The translations under genes were made by a program, and so were the position numbers. Below are positions 45,192-52,707 of a DNA stretch of 64,000 bases, one piece after another. The notes under the pieces were generated by a model that made no database searches, was not told the DNA's origin, and was given only the letters and a program-made list of their open reading frames with translations. Position 1 is the first letter of the stretch; every line of letters begins with the position of its first letter. The stretch lies in contig QXWX01000021.1 of assembly GCA_009911175.1 (NCBI GenBank), forward strand, positions 17,861 through 81,860, read 5' to 3'. This stretch comes from Lachnospiraceae bacterium. GTDB lineage: Bacteria; Bacillota_A; Clostridia; Lachnospirales; Lachnospiraceae.

Positions 45192-46004
45192 ATGAAGAAC
45201 AAGGAATTTAGACTACTGCAGTTATTTGCGGAAGATCCGACAGACGGCCAGGACGGAGAACTCCCAAAGGGCCAGGAAAATGGAAGTAAGGATCAGAAGG
45301 GGAAAGATGATCCAGAGCCGCCGGCTCCGAAATCTACTGCAAAATACTCGGATGAGGATTTTGACCGGATGTTCAACCAGAAGTTTGCAAAAATGATGGA
45401 GAAACATGAAAAGGAGATGGCGGAAGCTACCCGGCTCGCGGAGATGAATGCTCAGGAGCGTGCGGAGCATGAAAACAAGAAGCTCCAGGAGCAGGTTCAG
45501 GAGCTGATGTGTAAGGAAGCCATTGCGGAAATGTCAAAATCTGCCAGGGCAATGCTCCGGGAGAAGAACATCAGCATCGGCGATAACCTGCTGGGGGTTC
45601 TGATCTCCGAGGATGCGGATCAGACAAAAAAATCAGTGGAAGAGTTTATCAGCCTTTTCCAGGAGGCGGTCAACAAGGCCGTTAAGGATGCGCTGAAGGG
45701 GGAGCCTCCCAAAGCAGGCGGGGCGTCAAAACTTACGAAAGAGCAGATCCTGGCAGTGAAGGATCGGACGGAACGTCAGAGATTGATCCAGGAAAATATG
45801 CGTGGGGCATATGTACCGATGTCCGGTGATGTGGCACAGACATTCGCGCTGATGGCGGATTCCACGGGGCTGGTCGGAATGACCCATTCTATCAATTCCA
45901 GGGATGCAAGCGTGGATACCCTTCTGATGTCCTGCGTGAAGTTTTTCCCCGAGTTTGAGGACGGTGTATTTATCGGTACGATCGGAAACGGCACAGGAGC
46001 ATAG
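45192..46004 (+). CDS. Chimera of scaffold protein (DUF4355) and major capsid C-terminus
   Basis: 270 aa from MKNKEFRLLQLFAEDP behind GGAGGCAGG; upstream in-frame codons are not needed. Residues about 1-205 are a phage scaffolding protein of the DUF4355 type, with an acidic start, a long coiled coil (KMMEKHEKEMAEATRLAEMN) and the ending KEQILAVKDRTERQRLIQEN. At that point it joins, in frame, a different sequence of about 65 residues (GDVAQTFALMADSTGLVGMT, SCVKFFPEFEDGVFIGTI) that looks like the end of the major capsid protein. The capsid N-terminal and central domains are deleted. Confidence 0.65.
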   Translation: MKNKEFRLLQLFAEDPTDGQDGELPKGQENGSKDQKGKDDPEPPAPKSTAKYSDEDFDRMFNQKFAKMMEKHEKEMAEATRLAEMNAQERAEHENKKLQEQVQELMCKEAIAEMSKSARAMLREKNISIGDNLLGVLISEDADQTKKSVEEFISLFQEAVNKAVKDALKGEPPKAGGASKLTKEQILAVKDRTERQRLIQENMRGAYVPMSGDVAQTFALMADSTGLVGMTHSINSRDASVDTLLMSCVKFFPEFEDGVFIGTIGNGTGA

Positions 46005-46014
46005 GAGGAGAAGG

Positions 46015-46182
46015 ATGTACAGGGTGGTGAAATTCTTTACGGATCTGCAGGATGGAGACCACCCTTATCACGTTGGAGAAGCCTTCCCACGTGATGGGGT
46101 GGAGGTTACGGAGGAACGTATCAAAGAGCTTTCCGGAAAGGAGAACAGGCAAGGCATCCCATTAATCGAAAATGTGGAGTAG
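46015..46182 (+). CDS. Small phage protein between capsid and connector
   Basis: A 55-aa protein, MYRVVKFFTDLQDGDHPYHV then a GEAFPRDGVEVTEERIKEL stretch, starting behind AGGAGGAGAAGG. Proteins of this pattern commonly lie between the capsid and head-tail connector genes of Firmicutes siphophages. No specific function is known. Confidence 0.6.
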   Translation: MYRVVKFFTDLQDGDHPYHVGEAFPRDGVEVTEERIKELSGKENRQGIPLIENVE

Positions 46183-46237
46183 CCTGTGAAGAAACGTACT
46201 TCCAGAAAGAAGCAGGGCTAAAAGCGAGGTGCATTTT

Positions 46238-46567
46238 ATGGAAATGCTGGAAAGAGTGAAAAAACGGATTCCGGACGCAATGCTAAAGGATGAAGTTCTG
46301 GAGGAGTATATCAGTACCATATCTGACCGGCTTTGCCTGCGGCTGGGTGTCGGGGCGCTGCCGAATCTGTTTGAGTCGATCTGCGTAGATGCTGTGGTGA
46401 AAATGTACCGCCGTGCCTATTATGAGGGGATATCAAGCGAAGGGGCGGCGAATATCAGTACGACCTTTGTAGATGATGTGCTTTCCGAATATGCTCAGGA
46501 GATCGGAGACTGGAAAACACAGCAGGCGAATATGGGAGGCTCTGGCAGGGTGGTGAGGTTTCTGTGA
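46238..46567 (+). CDS. Phage head-tail connector protein (gp6-like)
   Basis: About 109 aa from the ATG at 46238 (MEMLERVKKRIPDAMLKDEV), preferred over the upstream GTG because GAGGTG lies at the right distance. The helical pattern and VDAVVKMYRRAYYEGISSEG segment fit the gp6/phage connector family that adds to the portal ring. Its stop overlaps the next start by 4 bp (GTGA). Confidence 0.65.
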   Translation: MEMLERVKKRIPDAMLKDEVLEEYISTISDRLCLRLGVGALPNLFESICVDAVVKMYRRAYYEGISSEGAANISTTFVDDVLSEYAQEIGDWKTQQANMGGSGRVVRFL

Positions 46568-46872
46568 TCTGGAAGACATGCAGGCTTCTGGCAAAAAAGC
46601 AGACCGGGGAAGACGAGCTCCATAACCCGCAGTATGATTATACAGCAGTGAAGGAGACAACTGCCCGTGTCACACCCTGGACGGATGAACAGATTGCCCT
46701 GGAAGGCCGGGAGGTGACCCGGAACGAACAGCGATTTCTGATCCCGATTCCTTTTTCTATGTTTCCGGAATGCCAGAAAGCAGAAATTGACGGCCGTGTA
46801 CAGGAAATCACGAAGGTCATAGACCTGAGTCCAAGGTACACAGCGATTCAGGTGAGGATTTATAAGGGATGA
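46564..46872 (+). CDS. Phage head closure protein
   Basis: A 102-aa, mainly beta protein, start GTG. ETTARVTPWTDEQIALEGRE, TRNEQRFLIPIPFSMFPECQ and EITKVIDLSPRYTAIQVRIY fit the head-closure (SPP1 gp16-like) family that docks tail to head. Position between the connector and gp10 genes supports this. Confidence 0.65.
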   Translation: MIWKTCRLLAKKQTGEDELHNPQYDYTAVKETTARVTPWTDEQIALEGREVTRNEQRFLIPIPFSMFPECQKAEIDGRVQEITKVIDLSPRYTAIQVRIYKG

Positions 46873-46876
46873 TGAA

Positions 46877-47227
46877 ATGGGCCTGGTAAAAATAGAATTA
46901 AACAAAGTCGATATAGATCGCCTGGCAAGGGCGCTTCAATCCGTGAATGAAGTGCGTTTTAACGCGGTTGTCAAGAAGAATGTCACGGAATTACTCAATG
47001 CTGCGAGAAACGGCGGGACGCCCATTGATACAGGAGAACTGCGGAAATCTTCCGGTATCTACGGGGACGAGATGGGCTATACGGTGGATTATGCGCCCCA
47101 TGTGGAATACGGACACCGTACAATTGACGGGGGCTGGGTTTCCGGCAAGCACTTCCTGAAAGCAAACGTGGATTCACAGGCATTCATCTATTATCAGGAT
47201 TTGAAAAATGCGATAAAGAAAGGGTAA
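46877..47227 (+). CDS. HK97 gp10-family phage protein
   Basis: A 116-aa protein with the family core RNGGTPIDTGELRKSSGIYG followed by YTVDYAPHVEYGHRTIDGGW and GKHFLKANVD. This family takes part in tail completion at the head-tail joint. The gene is 4 bp after the head-closure gene. Confidence 0.8.
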   Translation: MGLVKIELNKVDIDRLARALQSVNEVRFNAVVKKNVTELLNAARNGGTPIDTGELRKSSGIYGDEMGYTVDYAPHVEYGHRTIDGGWVSGKHFLKANVDSQAFIYYQDLKNAIKKG

Positions 47228-47230
47228 GTT

Positions 47231-47641
47231 ATGTATAAACAGATAGGACTGACGGATCTGATATCTGCCATCCAGAAGAAAATAGAGGATCATACGGGGA
47301 CGAAGTGCTATGACGCCGTAACGAAAAATGCGCCAAGTCCTTTTTATTTTGCGGAGATCATTGGAAAACGTCTAGCCCATTCCAAGACCATGTGGCGGGA
47401 TGTCTTTACAGTCTGGATCCATGCGGTTGCGGAACCGGGCGAATCTTCTGTAAGGATTTACAGTCTGATACAGGAGCTGGAAGAGGCGCTGACGGAGGAC
47501 ATTGAGCTTCCCGAAGGATTTGATCTGATCATGCAGACCAATAACGGAGTGCAGACGATCAAAACAGACGAGACCAATCAAAAACATGCGGTTCTGGCTT
47601 ATGAATTTATGATCTGCTATGGATTCAAATGTAAAATTTAA
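47231..47641 (+). CDS. Putative phage tail terminator protein
   Basis: A 136-aa protein (LTDLISAIQKKIEDHTGTKC, PSPFYFAEIIGKRLAHSKTM) placed between the gp10-family and the tail tube genes, the usual place of the tail terminator/completion protein. The fold cannot be told from sequence by eye, so the call rests on order and size. Confidence 0.5.
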   Translation: MYKQIGLTDLISAIQKKIEDHTGTKCYDAVTKNAPSPFYFAEIIGKRLAHSKTMWRDVFTVWIHAVAEPGESSVRIYSLIQELEEALTEDIELPEGFDLIMQTNNGVQTIKTDETNQKHAVLAYEFMICYGFKCKI

Positions 47642-47656
47642 GGAGGAGATGATGTT

Positions 47657-48235
47657 ATGAGATTCAATAGATTTTTATTACAGCTTTTTGCAGATAACGC
47701 ATTTGACGGCGGCGCTTACTGCGATTTTTCAAGTTCTGCGGCGAAGGCACTGGCCGGGAAGGATATCCTGCTTGCCGTCTATAATGCAGATGGGAGCAAG
47801 CTGATCGCCATTGGGGGACAGAAGGGGCTGACGATCAACCGTTCCGCGGATTCCATCGAGATCACCAGCAAGGATACGGCTGGCGGTTGGAAATCAAAGA
47901 TTGCGGGTATGAAAGAGTGGAGCATTGATAATGACGGCCTTTACGTTCCTGGGGACGAGGCACACAGTATTTTGTCGGAATCATTTGAAAATTCGGAGCC
48001 TGTATGCATCAAGGTGATTGATGGAAAACGGAAAAGAGGGATGTTCGGCGGCCTTGCAGTCATCACAGACTATCCGCTGGAAGCGCCCTATGATGATGAC
48101 TGCATGAGTATGGACACCTGGGACGGAGAAGCAGAGCTGGCAGCGGCGTCAGGAGAAAGGCTTCTGATCGTGGAGTGTACTTCGGAGGGGAAAGCGAGAA
48201 AAGCCGGAATTGCAACAGTAACCATTCAGGAATAG
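47657..48235 (+). CDS. Phage major tail (tube) protein, TP901-1 type
   Basis: A 192-aa protein. KDILLAVYNADGSKLIAIGG, SADSIEITSKDTAGGWKSKI and SIDNDGLYVPGD are typical of the TP901-1 family tail tube subunit, with a C-terminal LLIVECTSEGKARKAG strand. It starts behind AAGGAGGAGATG. It is intact in this otherwise reduced module. Confidence 0.8.
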   Translation: MRFNRFLLQLFADNAFDGGAYCDFSSSAAKALAGKDILLAVYNADGSKLIAIGGQKGLTINRSADSIEITSKDTAGGWKSKIAGMKEWSIDNDGLYVPGDEAHSILSESFENSEPVCIKVIDGKRKRGMFGGLAVITDYPLEAPYDDDCMSMDTWDGEAELAAASGERLLIVECTSEGKARKAGIATVTIQE

Positions 48236-48251
48236 GAGGCAGGGACCATTT

Positions 48252-48560
48252 ATGATTACTTATGGCGGAAAGAATTATGTTTTGAAATACAACATGAAAC
48301 GGATTGAACTGATTGAGGGAGTAACAAATATGCCGACGCTGGCGGACTTACAGCGTACACGTGGGCTACTCAGTCTGGCATCCTTGAAAGCATATGTCGC
48401 ATATGGGATCAAAGAGGATGGGGCGGATGTTTTCCTGAATCCCAAGAAAGGGATGGAAATAGCGGAGAGCCTGATCGAATCCAACGGCTACCCAGATATA
48501 TGTGCGATTGTCCTGGAGGCGCTAGAAAGGGACTGCCCTTTTTTCTTCCAAGAAGGCTGA
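48252..48560 (+). CDS. Tail assembly chaperone (gpG-like), with -1 slip site
   Basis: A 102-aa protein starting MITYGGKNYVLKYNMKRIEL, ending CPFFFQEG. It lies between tail tube and tape measure, the position of lambda gpG. At 48539-48545 the zero-frame reads T-TTT-TTC, a textbook -1 slippery heptamer; slipping leads into the GT-type extension in the next feature. G and GT keep the tape measure in order while the tail tube is assembled. Confidence 0.75.
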   Translation: MITYGGKNYVLKYNMKRIELIEGVTNMPTLADLQRTRGLLSLASLKAYVAYGIKEDGADVFLNPKKGMEIAESLIESNGYPDICAIVLEALERDCPFFFQEG

Positions 48561-49399
48561 TCGAGTTTGAATACTTTAGCAGTGAGGAAGCGGATCAGGA
48601 GTATATGGAAATAGCGGAGCCGTATCAAAAGGATATCGACTTCGCTTTTTTTGTTGTCAATTTCGGATATTCCAGATCAGATTATGACGCGCTGACCGGA
48701 TTGACACTGGCAAAAGGATTTAACCGACTGACCGGTATTGATGACGCAAAAGCAAAGCTGAAAGGTCTCGGGCACGATGCGGAAAGTGTTACAGAAATCA
48801 TGAACTCCGCTATGGAATCAGTAAAGGGTACTTCTTACGGAATGGATGCGGCTGCTACAACTGCGGCAAGTGCGGTTGCAGCTGGGATCCAGCCAGGGAA
48901 GGAGCTGACCAGGTATCTGTCTCTGACAGCGGATGCGGCCGCAATCGCCGGGGCGTCTATGGCGGATAGATCCATCATAAATAAGGTCCAGACCTCACAG
49001 ATTGCATATACGGATGACTTGAACCAACTGGCAGACAGAGGGATCCCTATATATCAGTGGTTGGCGGAAGCCGCAGGAATCACAGCGGCGCAAGTGAAAG
49101 AAATGGCATCCGAAGGGCAGATTTCTTCCCAGATGTTTCTGGATGCCATAGAGAAGAATATCGGCGGCGCGGCGAAGATCATGGGGGAATCTTCATTTAC
49201 CGCGGCTATCTCAAATATTGGGGCGTCGATTTCAAGAATCGGGGCGAATTTTCTGGATGCCGGGGGGAAAGGGGGAGGTTTCTTTTCCACCCTAAAGCCG
49301 ATGCTAACCGATTTTAATAATTTCATAAGAAGAAATTTTAAAAAGCCCGTATTTACGGGGCTTTTGGAGAATTTTGTCACTAACGTGTCACTAACGTAA
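48252..49399 (+). CDS. Frameshift product: GT chaperone extension fused to tape measure, truncated
   Basis: After the slip at 48545 the frame reads LPRRLIEFEYFSSEEADQEY and KDIDFAFFVVNFGYSRSDYD, the typical GT extension. It then joins directly to AKGFNRLTGIDDAKAKLKGL and SADRSIINKVQ-type sequence (MADRSIINKVQTSQIAYTDD), the tape-measure domain of siphophages. So the end of GT and the start of the tape measure were lost in one in-frame deletion. The tape measure is cut at FNNFIRR, where the second prophage begins, and stops at 49399. Confidence 0.7.
49314..49328. other. Candidate attachment core, second prophage left end
   Basis: TTAATAATTTCATAA lies in the tape-measure gene, exactly where homology with the decayed prophage's left end (40241 onward) begins. 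It marks the point where phage sequence replaces the tape-measure reading frame. Confidence 0.55.
49341..49365. terminator. Terminator at integrase 3' end, copy 2
   Basis: AAAAGCCCGT-ATTT-ACGGGGCTTTT is the counterpart of 40268-40292; the C to G change is matched by its partner, so pairing is kept. It should end integrase transcription. Confidence 0.75.
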
Positions 49400-49405
49400 A
49401 CGAAA

Positions 49406-50563
49406 TTATGTACTGTTTTTCACAGGGATTTTAATCTTTTCAATCTCTTTTCGGAGCTCCTCAACTGTCCTGTGCCCATAGACCTTATTTGTAATATCTT
49501 GGAAAGCATGTCCAAGCATACGTTTCCGATCATTTTCATTCACCTGATATTTTTCACAGAGCATGGAAAATGTGTGTCTGGCATCATGGGGAGTATGTCT
49601 CTGCATCCCGATCCGCTCCAAAGTCTCATACATCCTGTTCCGAAATGTGTTTGGTGTTATATCCAGAATTGTACCCTGCTTTTTTATACAGTGCTTTACT
49701 AAAGCATAGATTCCAGAGTGTATCGGGACAATACGATCTTTCCCGGCATTGGTTTTGACTCCGCCCCGGAAATATTTTTGTTCCAGATTCACTTCAATGG
49801 TTTCATACGCTTTTATTCGGTACCCGGAATAGCACATGATCAGAAGAAACTCTACAACAGGATCCGCCTTGTGCTGCCAGAGTATTGCAAGCTCATCCTC
49901 AGAAAATGGGATGCCGTGTTCGTCATCCTCTGCTTTCTTTATCCTCACGTGTACGGAGTAGTCCTTTTCACAGAGCTCAAACTTTTCCGCATAGGCGTAC
50001 ATCTGGTGGAAGAGAGACAGGATCAGCTCTAATGATGAATGCTTTCTGGGGCAATTATCTATGACGTTCTGCAGGTCATTATACCGCAGATCTGCAAAGG
50101 GCTTGTCATGCAATTCGGCACAATTTTTGAAAGCCGCACGGGTGGAGTCCATGCTGGCCCTGGAATAGGTCTTTTTTGAATCCTCATACTTGTCTCTATA
50201 AAATCCCTCGTACACTTCCGCAAAGGTAGCGGTCTTCTCTTTGTTCTGCTCAACCCTTGCCGCCTGCAGGTAATCCAGCAGGATATTGTCCATGGTGCTG
50301 TTCAGAGTCCGGTTTTGATCAAAGTCGTTCAGGGTCCGTTCGAATCCCGGATAATAGGTTCCGGCATGCCAGGCAGTCAGGACGGCGAAGCCCTTCATAT
50401 AATCGTCCACGTAGCAGATCGCTTTCACAGGGGCGTACTGGCCGGGGGCGATCAGCTCTGTGGAAGGCGGATAGACGCCATAGGGGTTCCGGCGCTTTCC
50501 GGACAGTTTTTTGATGGATCCGTAGCCGTTGGGGAGCTTAGGGTACTTCTTTTTCCGTGCCAT
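49406..50563 (-). CDS. int: Phage tyrosine-type integrase
   Basis: A 385-aa site-specific recombinase. The N-terminal arm-binding part is MARKKKYPKLPNGYGSIKKL onward; the core-binding domain is about residues 95-195. The catalytic set is Arg in CYSGYRIKAYE, His-x-x-Arg in TPHDARHTFSML, His in RMLGHAFQD and Tyr in NKVYGHRT. The ATG follows AGGAGGATGATAC. The gene is at the left end of the second prophage and directed outward. The leader can pair with the ribosome site (GTATCATC at 50627-50634 with GATGATAC at 50565-50572), suggesting translational control. Confidence 0.9.
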   Translation of the reverse strand: MARKKKYPKLPNGYGSIKKLSGKRRNPYGVYPPSTELIAPGQYAPVKAICYVDDYMKGFAVLTAWHAGTYYPGFERTLNDFDQNRTLNSTMDNILLDYLQAARVEQNKEKTATFAEVYEGFYRDKYEDSKKTYSRASMDSTRAAFKNCAELHDKPFADLRYNDLQNVIDNCPRKHSSLELILSLFHQMYAYAEKFELCEKDYSVHVRIKKAEDDEHGIPFSEDELAILWQHKADPVVEFLLIMCYSGYRIKAYETIEVNLEQKYFRGGVKTNAGKDRIVPIHSGIYALVKHCIKKQGTILDITPNTFRNRMYETLERIGMQRHTPHDARHTFSMLCEKYQVNENDRKRMLGHAFQDITNKVYGHRTVEELRKEIEKIKIPVKNST

Positions 50564-50608
50564 CGTATCATCCTCCTGAAAAAAGGTATAAAAATAACAG
50601 CCTGTCTA

Positions 50609-50716
50609 TTGCAGGCCGTCACCAAAGATGATACAATACGTTTGTGCTAAATTTTGATTGTACATCTTCGGATGTATCCGAAAGCCGTTCGGCGCCGCTA
50701 ACGCCGGGCGGTTTTT
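50609..50716 (+). ncRNA. Putative small RNA divergent from integrase, copy 2
   Basis: Promoter TTGCAG (50609-50614), 17-bp spacer, TACAAT (50632-50637). A predicted 70-75 nt transcript contains GTACATC-TTCG-GATGTAT and a terminator CCG..CGGCG / CGCCG..CGG followed by TTTTT (50711-50715). It points away from int and ends at the stop of the convergent DUF1829 gene. The terminator stem differs from copy 1 in both arms but still pairs. Confidence 0.5.
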
Positions 50717-51480
50717 CATTTTTCTAATTCTGTTAAATATTGCTGCCTCTCAGACCACCTTACAGGTTTTACATTGTAATTATTCATTGCGGTAATGATA
50801 TTTGGTGAGATTTTTTTATCCTTATCTTGCATAAATACATATAGTAATGAATTTGGTTCACGTTCCTGCTTGGTGTCATCCCATAGAAATAAAATACTGT
50901 TTGTCTGAGTCTGATCTATGTTATTTACAACTTTCAATATACGTTCTGGAGCTTGCTTCGATCTGGGGATTACAAAATCATAATTTGTTATTAAACTGCT
51001 TTTTCCTGGAAATGAGATATTAGGGGTATATCGAATATCTGCGCTATCCAGATAAGATTGCACATCTTCTATAAACAAAGACTGAATAGTATTTCTGGAT
51101 GTATAAAATAAATCACTTACTTTAATCATGCATTGTGAGAGCATGTGCTTTCTTTGTGGAAGATCACTTTCGGAACACATAACGAACAACTCATTTTTAT
51201 CCGATCTGCTTACTCCATGTGACTTTAATATTTGATTGAAAATATCAATTCTCCGTTGGCTGGAAAATATATTGAAATTTGATAATTCCAATTCATTTAT
51301 TGTTTCTCCATCGTCAGTCAGAGTGCAAGAATCCCCATCAATTTTTATGAAAATTTCGATACAATCATTATTCCTGTCCAGATACGGCAAAGTAAGACGG
51401 AATACATTTTTGCTTATCCTGTATTCATCAATATTTTCATATAACCATTTTATATATGACTCTTTAAAATTATTATTCAT
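50716..51480 (-). CDS. DUF1828/DUF1829 domain protein
   Basis: A 254-aa protein. The N-terminal part (FIKIDGDSCTLTDDGETINE followed by LELSNFNIFSSQRRIDIFNQ) is the DUF1828 pattern; the C-terminal part (SYLDSADIRYTPNISFPGKS and YDFVIPRSKQAPERILKVVN) is DUF1829. Such proteins occur on phages and islands, often beside a small partner, and may be nuclease-like. It starts directly after the stop of the DUF6978-like gene, so the two form an operon. The cassette sits between int and the repressor, a typical place for lysogenic cargo. Confidence 0.7.
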   Translation of the reverse strand: MNNNFKESYIKWLYENIDEYRISKNVFRLTLPYLDRNNDCIEIFIKIDGDSCTLTDDGETINELELSNFNIFSSQRRIDIFNQILKSHGVSRSDKNELFVMCSESDLPQRKHMLSQCMIKVSDLFYTSRNTIQSLFIEDVQSYLDSADIRYTPNISFPGKSSLITNYDFVIPRSKQAPERILKVVNNIDQTQTNSILFLWDDTKQEREPNSLLYVFMQDKDKKISPNIITAMNNYNVKPVRWSERQQYLTELEK

Positions 51481-51924
51481 TTACATCACGCCCTGTATGA
51501 TAATACTTTTTGTATCAATATTGCACATATGGCAAAAATCGTAAAACAAAGAAACAAAATCATCGGTATCTGGAAACAGTTTACCATATTCCTCCGCCAA
51601 ATCATATGTTTTCATACCATTTTCATCAAATATGTGGATATGATTTCTGGATGACCGATGTCCATCGTTAAACATATGCGGCCTGCAGTCAATTTCAAGT
51701 CTAAACATTATCGTGTTGCTGTTTCCGTGCCGTTCCTGTAATTTCTTCTTTGTTAAAGAAAAACTTCCATTTCTGTCTACGTCTAAGAAAAATATGTCCT
51801 TTGTTGATTCAGAACGTACTTTGAATGGCTTTTCTAATTTTTCTCCGGGAGCGGGCAGATCTATTTGTGTAAGTTCAAAATACTTCTTCATTTCCAGTAA
51901 AGCCTTAAATTCTTCATTCGTCAT
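51481..51924 (-). CDS. DUF6978-like protein
   Basis: 147 aa from MTNEEFKALLEMKKYFELTQ; this ATG has AAAGGAAC upstream, while an open frame extends to a GTG at 51975. RSESTKDIFFLDVDRNGSFS, then RLEIDCRPHMFNDGHRSSRN and HIHIFDENG fit the uncharacterised DUF6978 group. It is the first gene of a two-gene operon with the DUF1828/1829 protein. A defence or toxin-antitoxin role is possible from position only. Confidence 0.6.
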   Translation of the reverse strand: MTNEEFKALLEMKKYFELTQIDLPAPGEKLEKPFKVRSESTKDIFFLDVDRNGSFSLTKKKLQERHGNSNTIMFRLEIDCRPHMFNDGHRSSRNHIHIFDENGMKTYDLAEEYGKLFPDTDDFVSLFYDFCHMCNIDTKSIIIQGVM

Positions 51925-52055
51925 TGAAGTTTGTTCCTTTATACTTAGTTTTTTTTCCAGTACCATATACGCCACTTTTATATAATCGCTGGTGCGGTCA
52001 TATACAAAATAATTTTACACAAATATTCATGCAAACATTTGTTCTATATTACCAA

Positions 52056-52113
52056 TTGATATTTCATACAGATAGTAGTATGATGTTAATAAGAAATTTC
52101 GAACGTGTGTTTG
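52056..52113 (+). promoter_or_regulatory. Promoter with LexA (SOS) box
   Basis: TTGATA (52056-52061), 17-bp spacer, TATGAT (52079-52084). At 52100-52113 lies CGAACGTGTGTTTG, which matches the Gram-positive LexA consensus CGAACRNRYGTTYC at 13 of 14 positions and the clostridial GAAC-N4-GTTT form. A repressor there would block the promoter just past its start point. Confidence 0.65.
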
Positions 52114-52135
52114 CTAAATATTGGAGGTAATACAT

Positions 52136-52261
52136 ATGGATAATAGTGAAGAATACAAAAAACAACAAGATATAAAATTCATTGTCGAATTACTTCAAAA
52201 GGAATCTCCGGGGAAAGTACGAGAAATTCTAGTCTTTATACGAAGCTATCTTTCAAAGTAA
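52136..52261 (+). CDS. 41-aa protein under a LexA-box promoter
   Basis: MDNSEEYKKQQDIKFIVELL followed by QKESPGKVREILVFIRSYLS and K, starting behind TTGGAGGTAA. It is a small, charged, probably two-helix protein. It has a dedicated promoter with a LexA box and its own terminator and lies convergent to the CI-like repressor gene. An antirepressor or inducer role in SOS-triggered induction is the natural hypothesis; small phage proteins of this size do this in several systems. Confidence 0.65.
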   Translation: MDNSEEYKKQQDIKFIVELLQKESPGKVREILVFIRSYLSK

Positions 52262-52265
52262 TGAT

Positions 52266-52294
52266 AAAAAGAGCTGGGTTACTGGCTCTTTTTT
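52266..52294. terminator. Bidirectional terminator
   Basis: AAAAAGAGC and GCTCTTTTTT surround a 10-base loop. It ends the 41-aa gene on one strand and overlaps the end of the repressor gene on the other. Confidence 0.75.
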
Positions 52295-52665
52295 AAGTTG
52301 TTTATGTACTGCAATGCAATCTTTTCTAAAGTTGCCTTACTTGCGTCATCTAATTGTTCATATGTAATAATCAAAGTTTGGATGGCATTTGCCACTGCCG
52401 AATCTTTATCCTTTAAAAGAAGAGCCGTGTATTTTAATATTTTTTGTTGTTCAGTCAGCTCTTCGAACATTTCACCTTCGCCAGTGCGTAGCCATTCTTC
52501 ATTTACATTAAACTCTCTGCATATAGATTTAATTACAGTGTCCATAGGATAGTTCTTTCCTATTTCGTAACTGGCAACACTGTTTCTCTTTAATCCTATT
52601 CTATCAGCGAACTCTTGTTGAGTTAAATCAAGCGTTTTTCTCAATAATTTTATCCTGTCTTTCAA
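52279..52665 (-). CDS. CI-like HTH repressor of the second prophage
   Basis: A 128-aa XRE-family protein with HTH LTQQEFADRIGLKRNSVASYE followed by KNYPMDTVIKSICREFNVNE, and the EEWLRTGEGEMFEE linker usual for clostridial phage repressors. The C-terminal about 60 residues are helical and have no Ser/Lys peptidase motif, so it would not self-cleave like lambda CI. It is divergent from the early genes across a typical operator region. Confidence 0.8.
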   Translation of the reverse strand: MKDRIKLLRKTLDLTQQEFADRIGLKRNSVASYEIGKNYPMDTVIKSICREFNVNEEWLRTGEGEMFEELTEQQKILKYTALLLKDKDSAVANAIQTLIITYEQLDDASKATLEKIALQYINNLKKSQ

Positions 52666-52707
52666 TAGTAATCACCTCCATTCCGATTATTACAATACCA
52701 CAAAAAT

